From assembly GCF_016798325.1 (NCBI RefSeq), contig NZ_JAERVO010000002.1, positions 124,001 to 188,000 of the forward strand: a stretch of 64,000 nucleotides of DNA. The letters are read 5' to 3'. The notes below the pieces were generated by a model that did no database searches, had not been told where the DNA came from, and saw only the letters and a list, made by a program, of their open reading frames with translations. Shown one piece after another: positions 44,698 through 52,192 of this stretch. Origin of the DNA: Marinobacter mangrovi. GTDB lineage: Bacteria; Pseudomonadota; Gammaproteobacteria; Pseudomonadales; Oleiphilaceae. Position numbers and translations under genes: made by a program. Positions within the stretch are counted from its first letter, which is position 1. Every line of letters starts with the position of its first letter.

Positions 44698-45432
44698 ATG
44701 AGTCGGCTAAACGGTAAAATCGCATTGATCACAGGCGGAGCCAGCGGCATCGGCTTCGCCTCGGCCCAACGCCTCATTGAAGAAGGCGCCTTCGTCTTCA
44801 TTGCCGGACGGCGGCAGGACGCCCTCGACAAGGCGGTTGAGGCACTGGGATCCAACGCTCAGGGCGTTCAGGCGGATGTGACGAAGCCGGACGATCTTGA
44901 TCGCGTATTCGAGACAGTGCAGAACGAGAAAGGGCACCTGGACATCCTGGTGGCCAACGCGGGGGTCGGCGCATTTGCGAGCCTGGGACAGATCACCGAA
45001 GAGCACTATGACTATATCTTCGACATCAACGTCAAAGGCACTATCTTCAGCGTCCAGAAGGCGCTGCCGCTGATGAAGAACGGCGGCTCCATCATCCTCA
45101 CCGGATCCACGGTCGGCAGCATGGGTACCCCGGCCATGAGCATCTACAGCGCCTCCAAGGCGGCCGTCCGCAATCTGGTGCGCAGCTGGGCCCATGATCT
45201 CAGGGGCACCGGCATTCGCGTGAACGTCATGTCTCCCGGTCCGACCAAAACAGACAAGTTGATGGAACTGCTCCCGTCCGAAGCCTTGAGCGAGATGAAA
45301 CGGACCGTACCGCTCGAGCGTCTGGGCGATTCCAGGGAAACCGCGGGCGCGGTCGCGTTCCTGGCATCCGACGACAGCAGCTTCATGACGGGTAGCGAGG
45401 TGTTCGTTGATGGGGGCTACGCACAGGTTTAG
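44698..45432 (+). CDS. Short-chain dehydrogenase/reductase (SDR)
   Basis: The 244-residue classical SDR has the cofactor motif TGGASGIG, NAG in VANAGVG, catalytic Ser in ILTGSTVGS, and the YSASK active site. It ends in the usual VDGGYAQV. The substrate is not evident. Divergent HxlR control suggests induction by quinones or reactive carbonyls. CGGAGAC at 44684-44690 supports the start. Confidence 0.92.
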   Translation: MSRLNGKIALITGGASGIGFASAQRLIEEGAFVFIAGRRQDALDKAVEALGSNAQGVQADVTKPDDLDRVFETVQNEKGHLDILVANAGVGAFASLGQITEEHYDYIFDINVKGTIFSVQKALPLMKNGGSIILTGSTVGSMGTPAMSIYSASKAAVRNLVRSWAHDLRGTGIRVNVMSPGPTKTDKLMELLPSEALSEMKRTVPLERLGDSRETAGAVAFLASDDSSFMTGSEVFVDGGYAQV

Positions 45433-45593
45433 AAACCGGACGGGGAGCGGGAGGCAATGAACCAAAAGGGGGGAGCATAGATTTCAAATCAGCCGGCTTG
45501 GTTCATAGCAAATCAAGCTGAACCATTTGCATTGAACAATATAAAATCGCCTTGGCCCCTTTAATTTTGACTTCCGTTACCCTTAACGCGAAG

Positions 45594-45677
45594 GCAACCG
45601 GACGCTTTGAAGCGCGAGCGGAAAAGCGGTCCGGTTTTCCGCAGACCTCAATCCGCTCAAAAGGAAATCGGTTGGAT
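45594..45677 (-). repeat. attC site 1
   Basis: On the minus strand it opens with ATCCAAC, an exact RYYYAAC box, and closes with GCGTTAAGG. The inner part is GC-rich with CGGTCCGGTTTTCCG-like palindromic text shared with other sites of the array. It lies directly before the plus-strand gene at 45686. Confidence 0.6.
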
Positions 45678-45685
45678 AACTTGCT

Positions 45686-46408
45686 ATGCGAAGAATATCG
45701 GTCGTATTTGCGTTCGCCGCGCTAAATGCCGGTCCACTAGGGGCGGATCAGAGTCGGGAAATCTATCTCGGTAACCAGCACCGCGCTGGCCAGTATGCGT
45801 ATCATGGGGAAGCCCCAAGCGAGGTAGAGATCTCCATGTACGGGCGGCAGTCTCCAGCACCTTGCGAAGGCCCTCACGCCCAACAGGCGGTGGAGGTGGC
45901 GTTATCTTCTCACTGGAAGTGGGTGGTGAGGCTCCAAACAAATGGAGCCGCGGACAAGTCCACCCGTCGTGCATTCGATGACGCATGGCAGGCATTGCGT
46001 TATCTGGTCGAAGATCTGAACTGTAAGGATCCGCTCATTGGCTATCGCTACGGCAACAGCATTCACATGCAGCGAAATTATGAAAGGTCGGTTGTTGAGC
46101 TCGGAAAGGTCGTTGCGGGCATTGAGGCACACTATCCTCAGATGTTGCCGATCGCTCAAAGCCAGTACGCCGAAGCCCTGGGGGTAACGGGGCATCTGGA
46201 TGAGGCCATTCAGCAGCATCGTCAGGTGCTTAAACGGATCCCCGATAGTGTGTCCGCAGCGCTCAACCTTGCAAACAGACTTTCCCAGAGGCTTGACCCT
46301 GGAGATGCCGAAGAAGCGAGAGAGCTGTTAGCCAAGGTTCGCTCTCTCGGTGTATCTGATTACGGCCAGAACGTAATCGATGAAATAGAGAACCGGTTGG
46401 GGCGCTAG
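45686..46408 (+). CDS. Exported TPR-like protein of unknown function
   Basis: The 240-residue protein has a short signal peptide (VVFAFAALNAGPLGA) and a helical second half with TPR-like spacing (IAQSQYAEALGVTGHLDEAIQQHRQVLKRIPDSVSAALNLANRL). I recognise no named family. It is read opposite to the other cassette genes. It begins 9 bases after attC 1 and ends before a hairpin at 46423. It may be a reversed cassette gene or chromosomal sequence at the array edge. Confidence 0.75.
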   Translation: MRRISVVFAFAALNAGPLGADQSREIYLGNQHRAGQYAYHGEAPSEVEISMYGRQSPAPCEGPHAQQAVEVALSSHWKWVVRLQTNGAADKSTRRAFDDAWQALRYLVEDLNCKDPLIGYRYGNSIHMQRNYERSVVELGKVVAGIEAHYPQMLPIAQSQYAEALGVTGHLDEAIQQHRQVLKRIPDSVSAALNLANRLSQRLDPGDAEEARELLAKVRSLGVSDYGQNVIDEIENRLGR

Positions 46409-46422
46409 GGTGGCGGACAGCA

Positions 46423-46443
46423 AAGAGGCAGGTTTTGCCTCTT
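46423..46443 (+). terminator. Terminator-like hairpin
   Basis: AAGAGGCA and TGCCTCTT form an 8-bp stem with a GGTTT loop 15 bases past the stop of the TPR-like gene. There is no U run. Confidence 0.5.
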
Positions 46444-46520
46444 GCCTGAACCCAGAGACAAAGAGTATCAGTTGAGGCAAAAAAACAAGACTTGTGGCCC
46501 CGTGCTCATACGATTTTTTT

Positions 46521-46527
46521 GTTATGC
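46521..46527 (-). repeat. attC half-site 2 (R'' box only)
   Basis: On the minus strand GCATAAC overlaps the TAA stop of the 46522-46956 gene, the same geometry as other cassettes. I see no matching R' box in the following 110 bases, so the site looks truncated and may mark an array end. Confidence 0.4.
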
Positions 46528-46956
46528 CATAAACTTGCGACCAACATACCGTTCCATAAATAAGTTAAGTGACTTACCTAATTTAGATTTATCTAGTTTC
46601 AAGTTATACAAGTCAAAGTCACATAAGACCTCGTCCAAAAGCGGCGGATGAATTTGGATGAGGCGCTCATATTCGATCTCTGATTCGGCCCACAGAGATC
46701 CAAGAGAGCCGGCAGCTTCTTCCCGCATATAATCAGGTTCAGAGTCATCCATGAGAATTTGGAAGAGTGCATCTTTTGGAGCCTGTCCAACGCAATACAT
46801 AAGGCTCTCAGCTGCAGCAACACGAGTATTGGCGTCTTCAGATCTATCCAGAAGATAACGAATACACTTTTTACAGTCTTCCGTGCTCAACTCTTCAGTC
46901 ATAGAATATAGATCCGTCTCTGTTTTCGGATGCTTCCCCTTGATCATTTCCGGCAT
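46522..46956 (-). CDS. Cassette gene: HEAT-like helical repeat protein
   Basis: The 144-residue protein has short helical pairs resembling HEAT repeats (CIRYLLDRSEDANTRVAAAESLMYCVG, DALFQILMDDSEPDYMREEAAGSLGSLW). Such small proteins often act as binding or immunity factors. There is no signal peptide. The TAA stop is part of the attC box at 46521. Codon use is AT-richer than the chromosomal neighbours. Function unknown. Confidence 0.75.
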   Translation of the reverse strand: MPEMIKGKHPKTETDLYSMTEELSTEDCKKCIRYLLDRSEDANTRVAAAESLMYCVGQAPKDALFQILMDDSEPDYMREEAAGSLGSLWAESEIEYERLIQIHPPLLDEVLCDFDLYNLKLDKSKLGKSLNLFMERYVGRKFMA

Positions 46957-46978
46957 CGGCTTTCTACTGCTTGGGAGT

Positions 46979-47036
46979 TAGCGATGCGTGTCCACTCGAC
47001 TGGGGGAAGTCCAGGCGATGCTTGATGGCCTTGTTA
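46979..47036 (-). repeat. attC site 3, one half degenerate
   Basis: The upper half ends GATGGCCTTGTTAGGC on the plus strand (GTTAGGC is an exact GTTRRRY box). It shares GGCGATGCTTGATGGCC with attC 6. The lower half (TTAGCGATGCG) is not complementary to it, so the site appears rearranged. Confidence 0.5.
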
Positions 47037-47071
47037 GGCCATTGCAGAAACGGACCAGGAACGAGTTTTCT

Positions 47072-47587
47072 TTAAATAATCTCTTCTTTGCGTCCTTCAA
47101 GGATATAATAAGTCTGACAAATGATTCGATAGTTTGAGAACATTTCACTAAATTTGGTTTGTAGTTCTTCAGCCCACTCAAGCCGGTTAGGTTGTTCGCG
47201 AAAGAACCGCTCAATTTCCTCAGTATTGTCGCGCAGATGGAAGACGTTATTCCGGAACCTTCTCAAGGCATCATCATGCTTTTTCAGGAATTTACCCAAC
47301 TTGTCAGCTTCTGGGATCAATTCGACGAAGTCTGATGGGCGATCATCCTTCATTAATTTTCGGACTTTCAGCCTTTTAAATCCCTCGGCGGTAACCGCTA
47401 GGAACCCAAGCCAGGAACTGAAGTATATTGATTGTTCAACGCGGCTTTTTCGGCTCAATCGACCTTGTTTATCCCTTTTTGCAATCAGCTTTTTATAGTT
47501 CTTGAACATTAGCTCACTTGCCAGGAAATAGTGGGCGTAGAGAGTCATTACGGCATCATGGTCTCGATGCGGTAGGGCTACGGTCAA
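47072..47587 (-). CDS. Cassette gene: HEPN-like protein
   Basis: The 171-residue helical protein has an Rx4H motif in RRFRNNVFHLRD (R-NNVF-H), the catalytic signature of HEPN RNases. Upstream helices are YAHYFLASELMFKNYKKLI and SWLGFLAVTAEGFKRL. I chose a TTG start at 47587 because TAGGAGAT lies 7 bases upstream and the open frame further upstream runs into the inserted IS. HEPN proteins are frequent toxins or phage-defence effectors. Activity is inferred from the motif only. Confidence 0.7.
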   Translation of the reverse strand: MTVALPHRDHDAVMTLYAHYFLASELMFKNYKKLIAKRDKQGRLSRKSRVEQSIYFSSWLGFLAVTAEGFKRLKVRKLMKDDRPSDFVELIPEADKLGKFLKKHDDALRRFRNNVFHLRDNTEEIERFFREQPNRLEWAEELQTKFSEMFSNYRIICQTYYILEGRKEEII

Positions 47588-47609
47588 TTCATATCTCCTA
47601 TCACCTAAC

Positions 47610-49448
47610 GAGGCTGTAGAAAAACCCATTTCCGAGTCGTTCCCCACAGCCTTTTCCGTTGTTTTCCTGTTCACCCGCCGTTGGCGGATCCGTTGTTCTT
47701 TTGACCGGCGATAAACACTTAGCCTTAGCGCTTGCCACTGATTCATCTACAGTGCGTTCAGCGGCGCCCTCTCGTGGGGCCGACCAGCCCCTCTTCAGGC
47801 CGCTATGTGTCCGTAATTGGCCAACTTCTCGATATTATGCACCAGGCAGTAAAGCTGCCACTGGCCCTGTACCTTCCGCTTACCGCGCAGACTGAAGCGG
47901 TTCAATCGCTTGGTCGTGCCGATGTTGCCGAACACCGGCTCCACCACCGACATCCGGTGGCTGTAGATGGTTTTGCCTTGTGGGCTATCCACCCGACGCT
48001 TCATCCAGTCGGTGTAGTTGGGCTGGCGCTGGGTCTCGATGGTGAACGAGACCTGCCGGCCTTTGCCTTTCCGGTCGTTGGCCGCCTCCGGATTCTGCAT
48101 GCACCGGTGCTTTTTCGGGCAATGGCGGCACTGCAACAATCGCCCCTGGAAGTAGGCTCGCTTCAAGCCGTTCTGATCAACCTGGGTGCCGTGGTACCGC
48201 AGGGATTCACCGACCGGACAGACACAGGTCCGGTTCACCGGATCGAACTGGAACTCACTGGCGGGAAGGGTATTCTTCCAGCCCGTGTTGGGCCGATTCT
48301 GATGCCGCTTTCCATATTTGTCTTTCTGGTACTGGAACTTCGGGTCCCGGCTGCGGAACTTGTTGTCCGGGATGTAGCCGTTGATCCCGCGTTCGTGCAG
48401 GTAGCGCATGTTGGCTTCGTTGGCGAAGCCGGTGTCGGCGGTGACGACCGTTCCGCTTTGGTAGATGCTTTCGGCAATACCCAGTGCCCGGTAGCGGGCT
48501 TCAACCCGTTCGAGAACCGGCTGCAGCGTGTGATGCTCCTGACCCTCGCCGAAGGCCTGGGCGTCGATGATGACCTGGTGTTTCTTATCCACGGTGGCCA
48601 CGCCGTTGTAGCCCTGGAGGGTGCCCTTGGCTGTGGTCATCTTGGCGCTGTCGTTATCGGTCAGGTTGCTCTTCACTTCCTTGTTCTGCTTCCCCCGGCC
48701 CATCCTTGGGCGGTTCGTCTTTAGGAAGCGGTCGACCTTGGTCAGGGCTTCATCCAGCGAGAGGATGGTCTTTGCCCGGCGGATGTCCCGATCCAGTTCG
48801 GCTTCGGTCTCGGCTTCGTCCCGGGCGTAGTGTTCCTGCAGGTGGTGGCGGATCAGCCGTCGCAGCTTCTCCCGCTTCTCGCCCAGCTCCTTGAAGGTAC
48901 CGGACCACTCCTTGCTCGCGTTGGAGGACATCTTGCAGCCGTCGATGGTAAAGAGCTCGTTGCCCAGCAGGCCCTGCTCGTGGCACACCAGCAGCACCTG
49001 CTCGAACAGCTCTTCGATCTCATCGGCATGGCCGCTGACGAACTTCGCCAGCGTGGTGAAGTGCGGCACCGTATCGCAGGAGAGCGCCTTGAAGATGATG
49101 TTGGTCTCGCAGCACCACTGCATCTCGCGGCTGGAGGTGATGCCCTTGGAATAGGCGAACAGGATGATCTTCAGCAGGATGGCGGGATCGTAGGCCAGGC
49201 GGCCGGTGTCTTCGTTACGGTACTTGGGGTGGAAGACGGACAGGTCCAGCTTGTGTTCGATCAGGTAATGCACCGCGTGTTCGAAGGTGCCGGGCTGGAG
49301 CTGCTCCTGATAATTGATCACGACCATCGCGTCCTGGTCGTAGTTGTAGTGCTTGAAGCGGGGCATGGGAGACGGGTCCTTGTCAGCCTGCGATCACTCG
49401 ATGCTACCAAACCCGGAACAGCGATTCCGGGACTTTTTCTACAGCCTC
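47610..49448 (-). mobile_element. Complete IS1182-family insertion sequence
   Basis: The element is 1839 bases and is bounded by perfect 15-base terminal inverted repeats GAGGCTGTAGAAAAA (47610-47624 and, reversed, 49434-49448). One intact transposase lies on the minus strand. AAC flanks both sides (47607-47609 and 49449-49451), either a 3-base target duplication or chance. It sits exactly in the TAAC core of an attC. Confidence 0.85.
47795..49366 (-). CDS. tnp: IS1182-family transposase
   Basis: The 523-residue DDE transposase begins MPRFKHYNYDQDAMVVINY-EQLQPGTFEHAVHYLIE, the DUF772 N-terminal domain of IS1182/IS5-like elements. It continues with FTIDGCKMSSNASKEWSGTFKEL (first Asp), VTADTGFANEANM (second Asp) and a cysteine-rich CRHCPKKHRCMQNPEA zinc-like region. 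It ends with the YSHRMSVVEPVFGNIG segment carrying the catalytic Glu. No frameshift is seen, so it may be active. Confidence 0.95.
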   Translation of the reverse strand: MPRFKHYNYDQDAMVVINYQEQLQPGTFEHAVHYLIEHKLDLSVFHPKYRNEDTGRLAYDPAILLKIILFAYSKGITSSREMQWCCETNIIFKALSCDTVPHFTTLAKFVSGHADEIEELFEQVLLVCHEQGLLGNELFTIDGCKMSSNASKEWSGTFKELGEKREKLRRLIRHHLQEHYARDEAETEAELDRDIRRAKTILSLDEALTKVDRFLKTNRPRMGRGKQNKEVKSNLTDNDSAKMTTAKGTLQGYNGVATVDKKHQVIIDAQAFGEGQEHHTLQPVLERVEARYRALGIAESIYQSGTVVTADTGFANEANMRYLHERGINGYIPDNKFRSRDPKFQYQKDKYGKRHQNRPNTGWKNTLPASEFQFDPVNRTCVCPVGESLRYHGTQVDQNGLKRAYFQGRLLQCRHCPKKHRCMQNPEAANDRKGKGRQVSFTIETQRQPNYTDWMKRRVDSPQGKTIYSHRMSVVEPVFGNIGTTKRLNRFSLRGKRKVQGQWQLYCLVHNIEKLANYGHIAA

Positions 49449-49543
49449 AACGCCAATGTTCAGCGGCCGGTTTGGAGGCGCACCGCGCCGGAAAACCGGT
49501 CCGGTGGAGGGCCGTCAGGCCCGGAACGAACTGCAACTACTTG

Positions 49544-49936
49544 TTAGATTGACTGTACCGGATTGGGGGCGCTTCTTTTAGGTTTTGATTTGCATGAGAA
49601 AAAGCCCAGAACATTAATGTAGCCCCAGCTATCTACTCTGTCTTGGATCTGATATTCGCCTAATCTTGAACCTTGCTTGATGCAAAACGATTCCATTGAA
49701 ATAAGTGCGGCTTGGGTTAGGTAACTCGCTCTTGTCGTCCTTTCCGAAATCAAAGCAGACCCCTGATATACAACAACTTGATATCTATTTGTTCCCACAG
49801 TTTCAATTTTGTACTGGGGATCAGTTGGTATACTTTTACCAAACTGACTATTAAAGTCGAGTAAATCCGACTGCCCAGACGTCGCACAGCCCAGCAATAA
49901 GAAAGTAAATATTACAATTAGACTCGATCGCACCAT
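49544..49936 (-). CDS. Cassette gene: small lipoprotein
   Basis: The 130-residue protein has a lipoprotein signal (SSLIVIFTFLLLGC with Cys at about residue 16). A beta-rich domain contains YKIETVGTNRYQVVVYQGS and SYLTQAALISMESFCIKQG. The shape is common among small exported proteins of unknown role in marine bacteria. I use the ATG at 49936 with AAGGA upstream; an earlier in-frame ATG at 49966 lies inside the preceding attC. The TAA stop overlaps attC 4. Confidence 0.75.
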   Translation of the reverse strand: MVRSSLIVIFTFLLLGCATSGQSDLLDFNSQFGKSIPTDPQYKIETVGTNRYQVVVYQGSALISERTTRASYLTQAALISMESFCIKQGSRLGEYQIQDRVDSWGYINVLGFFSCKSKPKRSAPNPVQSI

Positions 49937-49951
49937 TGCTTCCTTAAAATC

Positions 49952-50023
49952 TAACGCGAAGCGCACCGGTGGCCTTTACAGAGCGAAGCGGCGTGAAGGA
50001 CATCCGTGTGGCGCGTATTGTTA
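49952..50023 (-). repeat. attC site 5
   Basis: It opens TAACGCGAAGCGCACCGG and closes GCGCGTATTGTTA on the plus strand. The two ends are imperfectly complementary over about 17 bases. It follows the DUF2971 gene stop by 3 bases on the minus strand. Confidence 0.72.
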
Positions 50024-50026
50024 CAC

Positions 50027-50890
50027 CTATCCACGGTATGGCGTTTTCGAATACCGTCTACGAAATAGATTTTTGGTTACTTGCATATATACGCGAAGCG
50101 ATTCAGCTGCCAGATGCCTTTCTTTGCAAGGCCCAAGATAGACCTCTGAAATTGGCAGATACCCATCTTCATCCCTGACTAGCTTCAGCTCATAGTAGGG
50201 CAACAAAAGCCCATCTCTTGTTCGCCATTGGGATTTCTTGTCTTTCCAAGAAAATGGACCGCCAATTAGACGCCATTCCTGCTCCTCGACAAAAGACGAG
50301 TGTTTCATTGTTGATCCGATTTTTAGGATTCGGCTATAAAACTTGCTTTCTCGTTCAATGACGTCGAAGTCCTCCCTGCCATCCTGAGATTCGAAATAGC
50401 TGACAGCGGCTTCAATTACTTCGCCAATCAGCCTTTCTTTCTCGGTGTCGTCGTATACGCACTTTTCGAGCCTGAAATTGGAAGTTTCACACAGTTCTTG
50501 GAGAGCCGATTTATTAAATCCTATGGAATAGCCGCCTAGTCCACAATAACCACGCCATTGGCTTAGCTGGTCAGGGTTCTCAGTCATGGAGAAAATAAAC
50601 GTTCTTGCTCCATTACTTGAGCCCAAAGTGTTCTCCATGGCTGAATAGAACTGTGCTAGTCGGGCAGAAGCTGAAAATTTCTTTCGTTTGATCAATCCAA
50701 GAGCGATATCGACTGCATGCCCAAACTCCTTGGAATCGTTCATGTATTGAATCTGTGTAGTCCACAGTGATTCGTTATCGAGGATTCCTTTGAGGCCTTC
50801 AACAGAAGTGTAGTGATAAAGCCGTTCGTATCTCTCGGCTCGTTCAGTTTCTAGTTGAGTGGCTCCCAATTCTTCTTCAAAAAAGCTCAT
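50027..50890 (-). CDS. Cassette gene: DUF2971 protein
   Basis: The 287-residue protein has the DUF2971 pattern: YHYTSVEGLKGILDNESLWTTQIQYMNDSKEF at the N-terminus, SMTENPDQLSQWRGYCGLGGYSIGF in the middle and FVEEQEWRLI near the end. The family is frequent in defence islands and mobile regions, and no activity is established. The fold resembles ADP-ribosyltransferase-like proteins only loosely. The start has a weak ribosome site. Confidence 0.82.
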   Translation of the reverse strand: MSFFEEELGATQLETERAERYERLYHYTSVEGLKGILDNESLWTTQIQYMNDSKEFGHAVDIALGLIKRKKFSASARLAQFYSAMENTLGSSNGARTFIFSMTENPDQLSQWRGYCGLGGYSIGFNKSALQELCETSNFRLEKCVYDDTEKERLIGEVIEAAVSYFESQDGREDFDVIERESKFYSRILKIGSTMKHSSFVEEQEWRLIGGPFSWKDKKSQWRTRDGLLLPYYELKLVRDEDGYLPISEVYLGPCKERHLAAESLRVYMQVTKNLFRRRYSKTPYRG

Positions 50891-50915
50891 CTTCAGACGG
50901 ACTCTTTAAAGGATG

Positions 50916-51001
50916 TAACGCCAGCCATAAGCGGCCGAAAAAACCGCCAGGTTTTTGAGGTCCAGCCGCCCGCAGGGCGGCGATGCTTGATGGCCTTGTT
51001 A
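50916..51001 (-). repeat. attC site 6
   Basis: TAACGCCAGCCATAAGC opens and GCTTGATGGCCTTGTTA closes on the plus strand; the two ends are complementary at most positions. The centre has a CCGCCCGCAGGGCGG hairpin. The GTTA contains the stop codon of the 50999-51313 gene. Confidence 0.78.
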
Positions 51002-51313
51002 TAAGCCTTGGAAGAGCTTCTTCTTGGCATAGTTTGCGGCAGCATCTTTCTGCATCTCTTCCCAAGATGAATATGAAGTGCTTTTACTGATGAAAGCATC
51101 CCATTCATCATCAGGTATGGCGGCGAAATCTTCAGCTGATTCGACCTTAAAACCGCTATCATCAACCAGCTCTTCAAAACTTGAATACGAAGAACATTTG
51201 GACATGAATTCTGAGTCGAAAAGATCTATCAGCTTCACTTCGCTCTGGCCGGACAGCTTCTCCATATTGTCTTTCAGCTTATCCAGTCCGCTTGTATCAC
51301 TCTTAAAAGACAT
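50999..51313 (-). CDS. Cassette gene: acidic protein with a duplicated SSYSSF/W-EE motif
   Basis: The 104-residue protein contains two related units: FMSKCSSYSSFEELVDDSGF (residues about 36-55) and FISKSTSYSSWEEM (about 74-87). They are joined by VESAEDFAAIPDDEWDA. I recall similar proteins across proteobacteria without assigned function. AGGAGG at 51322-51327 (minus strand) is an excellent ribosome site. The TAA stop is shared with attC 6. Confidence 0.8.
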   Translation of the reverse strand: MSFKSDTSGLDKLKDNMEKLSGQSEVKLIDLFDSEFMSKCSSYSSFEELVDDSGFKVESAEDFAAIPDDEWDAFISKSTSYSSWEEMQKDAAANYAKKKLFQGL

Positions 51314-51334
51314 CTCTATACCTCCTGCAACTTA

Positions 51335-51401
51335 TAACGCTCAGGCGCAGCGGCCGGTTTGGAGTGCAACGGAAAACCGGTCCGACTGACGCGGCTGGTT
51401 A
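51335..51401 (-). repeat. attC site 7
   Basis: It opens TAACGCTCAGGCGC and closes ACGCGGCTGGTTA on the plus strand. The centre shares CGGCCGGTTTGGAG and GGAAAACCGGTCCG with the IS-split site 4, so the two belong to one attC family. Confidence 0.75.
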
Positions 51402-51744
51402 TGTGGTACTCCCAAGTTCTGACAATCTCACCCGGGGTTGGCACGCCACAAAAGCCAGCGTAGATAATTATTGTGCCCTGGGCACCAATCTTGGCGGCAT
51501 TCACCAAGCACCCATTTTCATTTTGTGAATCCAATTCGTTTGTTTAGCGCCGTTGAACAGAGATTGGTCAGCTACCAACAAACTTATCAATCAAGCTTGA
51601 CGGAAACACCTGAGTTTCATTGCTGGCAACGGATATGGCCGGCCTGCCGGGATTCCCAATTCTCTTCAATCATCCGATTTTCTTTGCGCCGAACACCTTG
51701 AGCCTGGCAACCACTAGCTCTGACTTCAATCTGCCCGCCCCACA
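51402..51744 (-). pseudogene. Cassette with no intact gene
   Basis: Between attC 7 and attC 8 all minus-strand frames are interrupted. Fragments such as VVARLKVFGAKKI and AAKIGAQGTIIIYAGFCGVPTPGE look protein-like but lie in different frames, which suggests a decayed cassette gene. A promoter- or RNA-only cassette is an alternative. Confidence 0.4.
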
Positions 51745-51822
51745 TAACGCCTGCAGCACGCGCGCCCTTGGAATGGAGCCGAAGGCGCAATGGAAAGGGC
51801 TTCGCCGTGCCTGCACTGGTTA
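51745..51822 (-). repeat. attC site 8
   Basis: It opens TAACGCCTGCAGCACGCGCG and closes CCGTGCCTGCACTGGTTA on the plus strand. It is very similar along its 78 bases to attC 10. The GTTA carries the stop of the 51820-52104 gene. Confidence 0.8.
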
Positions 51823-52104
51823 TGTTGTCGATGCCAAGATCGACTTATAGCGATTAGCATGCAGATGCCCCATTAAGTTTGCCGCTTTTAGCAGATGCTC
51901 CCAGAACTCTCTGCCAGGGTTTGGGTTGTCCTCTATGACACCGTCAAGTTCTTCCATTGCTAGAAGCAGCTCATTTGCTTCGAGGTAAGAAAGAAAATCG
52001 CTCTCTCGGTAACCGTTTTCGGATTCAACGACGTTCTCAGGCAGCAAGCTGTAAGCTGCCCTCAACTCGACCTCAATTTTTTCCCATTTCTCTGCTTGAT
52101 TCAT
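51820..52104 (-). CDS. Cassette gene: MafI-like immunity protein
   Basis: The 94-residue helical protein has the arrangement seen in MafI-type immunity proteins: SDFLSYLEANELLLAMEELDGVIEDN followed by EFWEHLLKAANLMGHL. These neutralise polymorphic toxins, and orphan copies are common in cassettes. The ribosome site is weak. The assignment rests on pattern only. The TAA stop overlaps attC 8. Confidence 0.62.
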   Translation of the reverse strand: MNQAEKWEKIEVELRAAYSLLPENVVESENGYRESDFLSYLEANELLLAMEELDGVIEDNPNPGREFWEHLLKAANLMGHLHANRYKSILASTT

Positions 52105-52120
52105 AGTTCGCTAAGCAACA

Positions 52121-52192
52121 TAACGCGAAGCTTTGCGGCAATTTTGGAACCGCGAAGCGGTGGAAAAATTGTCCGCCAACAGCGGCTGGTTA
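52121..52192 (-). repeat. attC site 9
   Basis: It opens TAACGCGAAGCTTTGCGGC and closes CAACAGCGGCTGGTTA on the plus strand, with an ATTTT...AAAATT inner palindrome. The GTTA contains the stop of the PIN-like gene. Confidence 0.75.

Larger units (their letters stand above)
47607..49546 (-). repeat. attC site 4, split by an insertion sequence
   Basis: AAC at 47607-47609 (in CTAAC) and the segment 49449-49546 (AACGCC...TTGTTA) make one attC of about 100 bases when the IS at 47610-49448 is removed. The inner GGCCGGTTTGGAG and GGAAAACCGGTCCG text is shared with attC 7. The upper end GTTA overlaps the stop of the lipoprotein gene. Confidence 0.65.

Noticed and set aside
51316-51534. 72-codon minus-strand frame in the gene-less cassette
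   Set aside because: It would read through attC 7, unlike all other cassette genes, and lacks a convincing start; treated as part of a decayed cassette.
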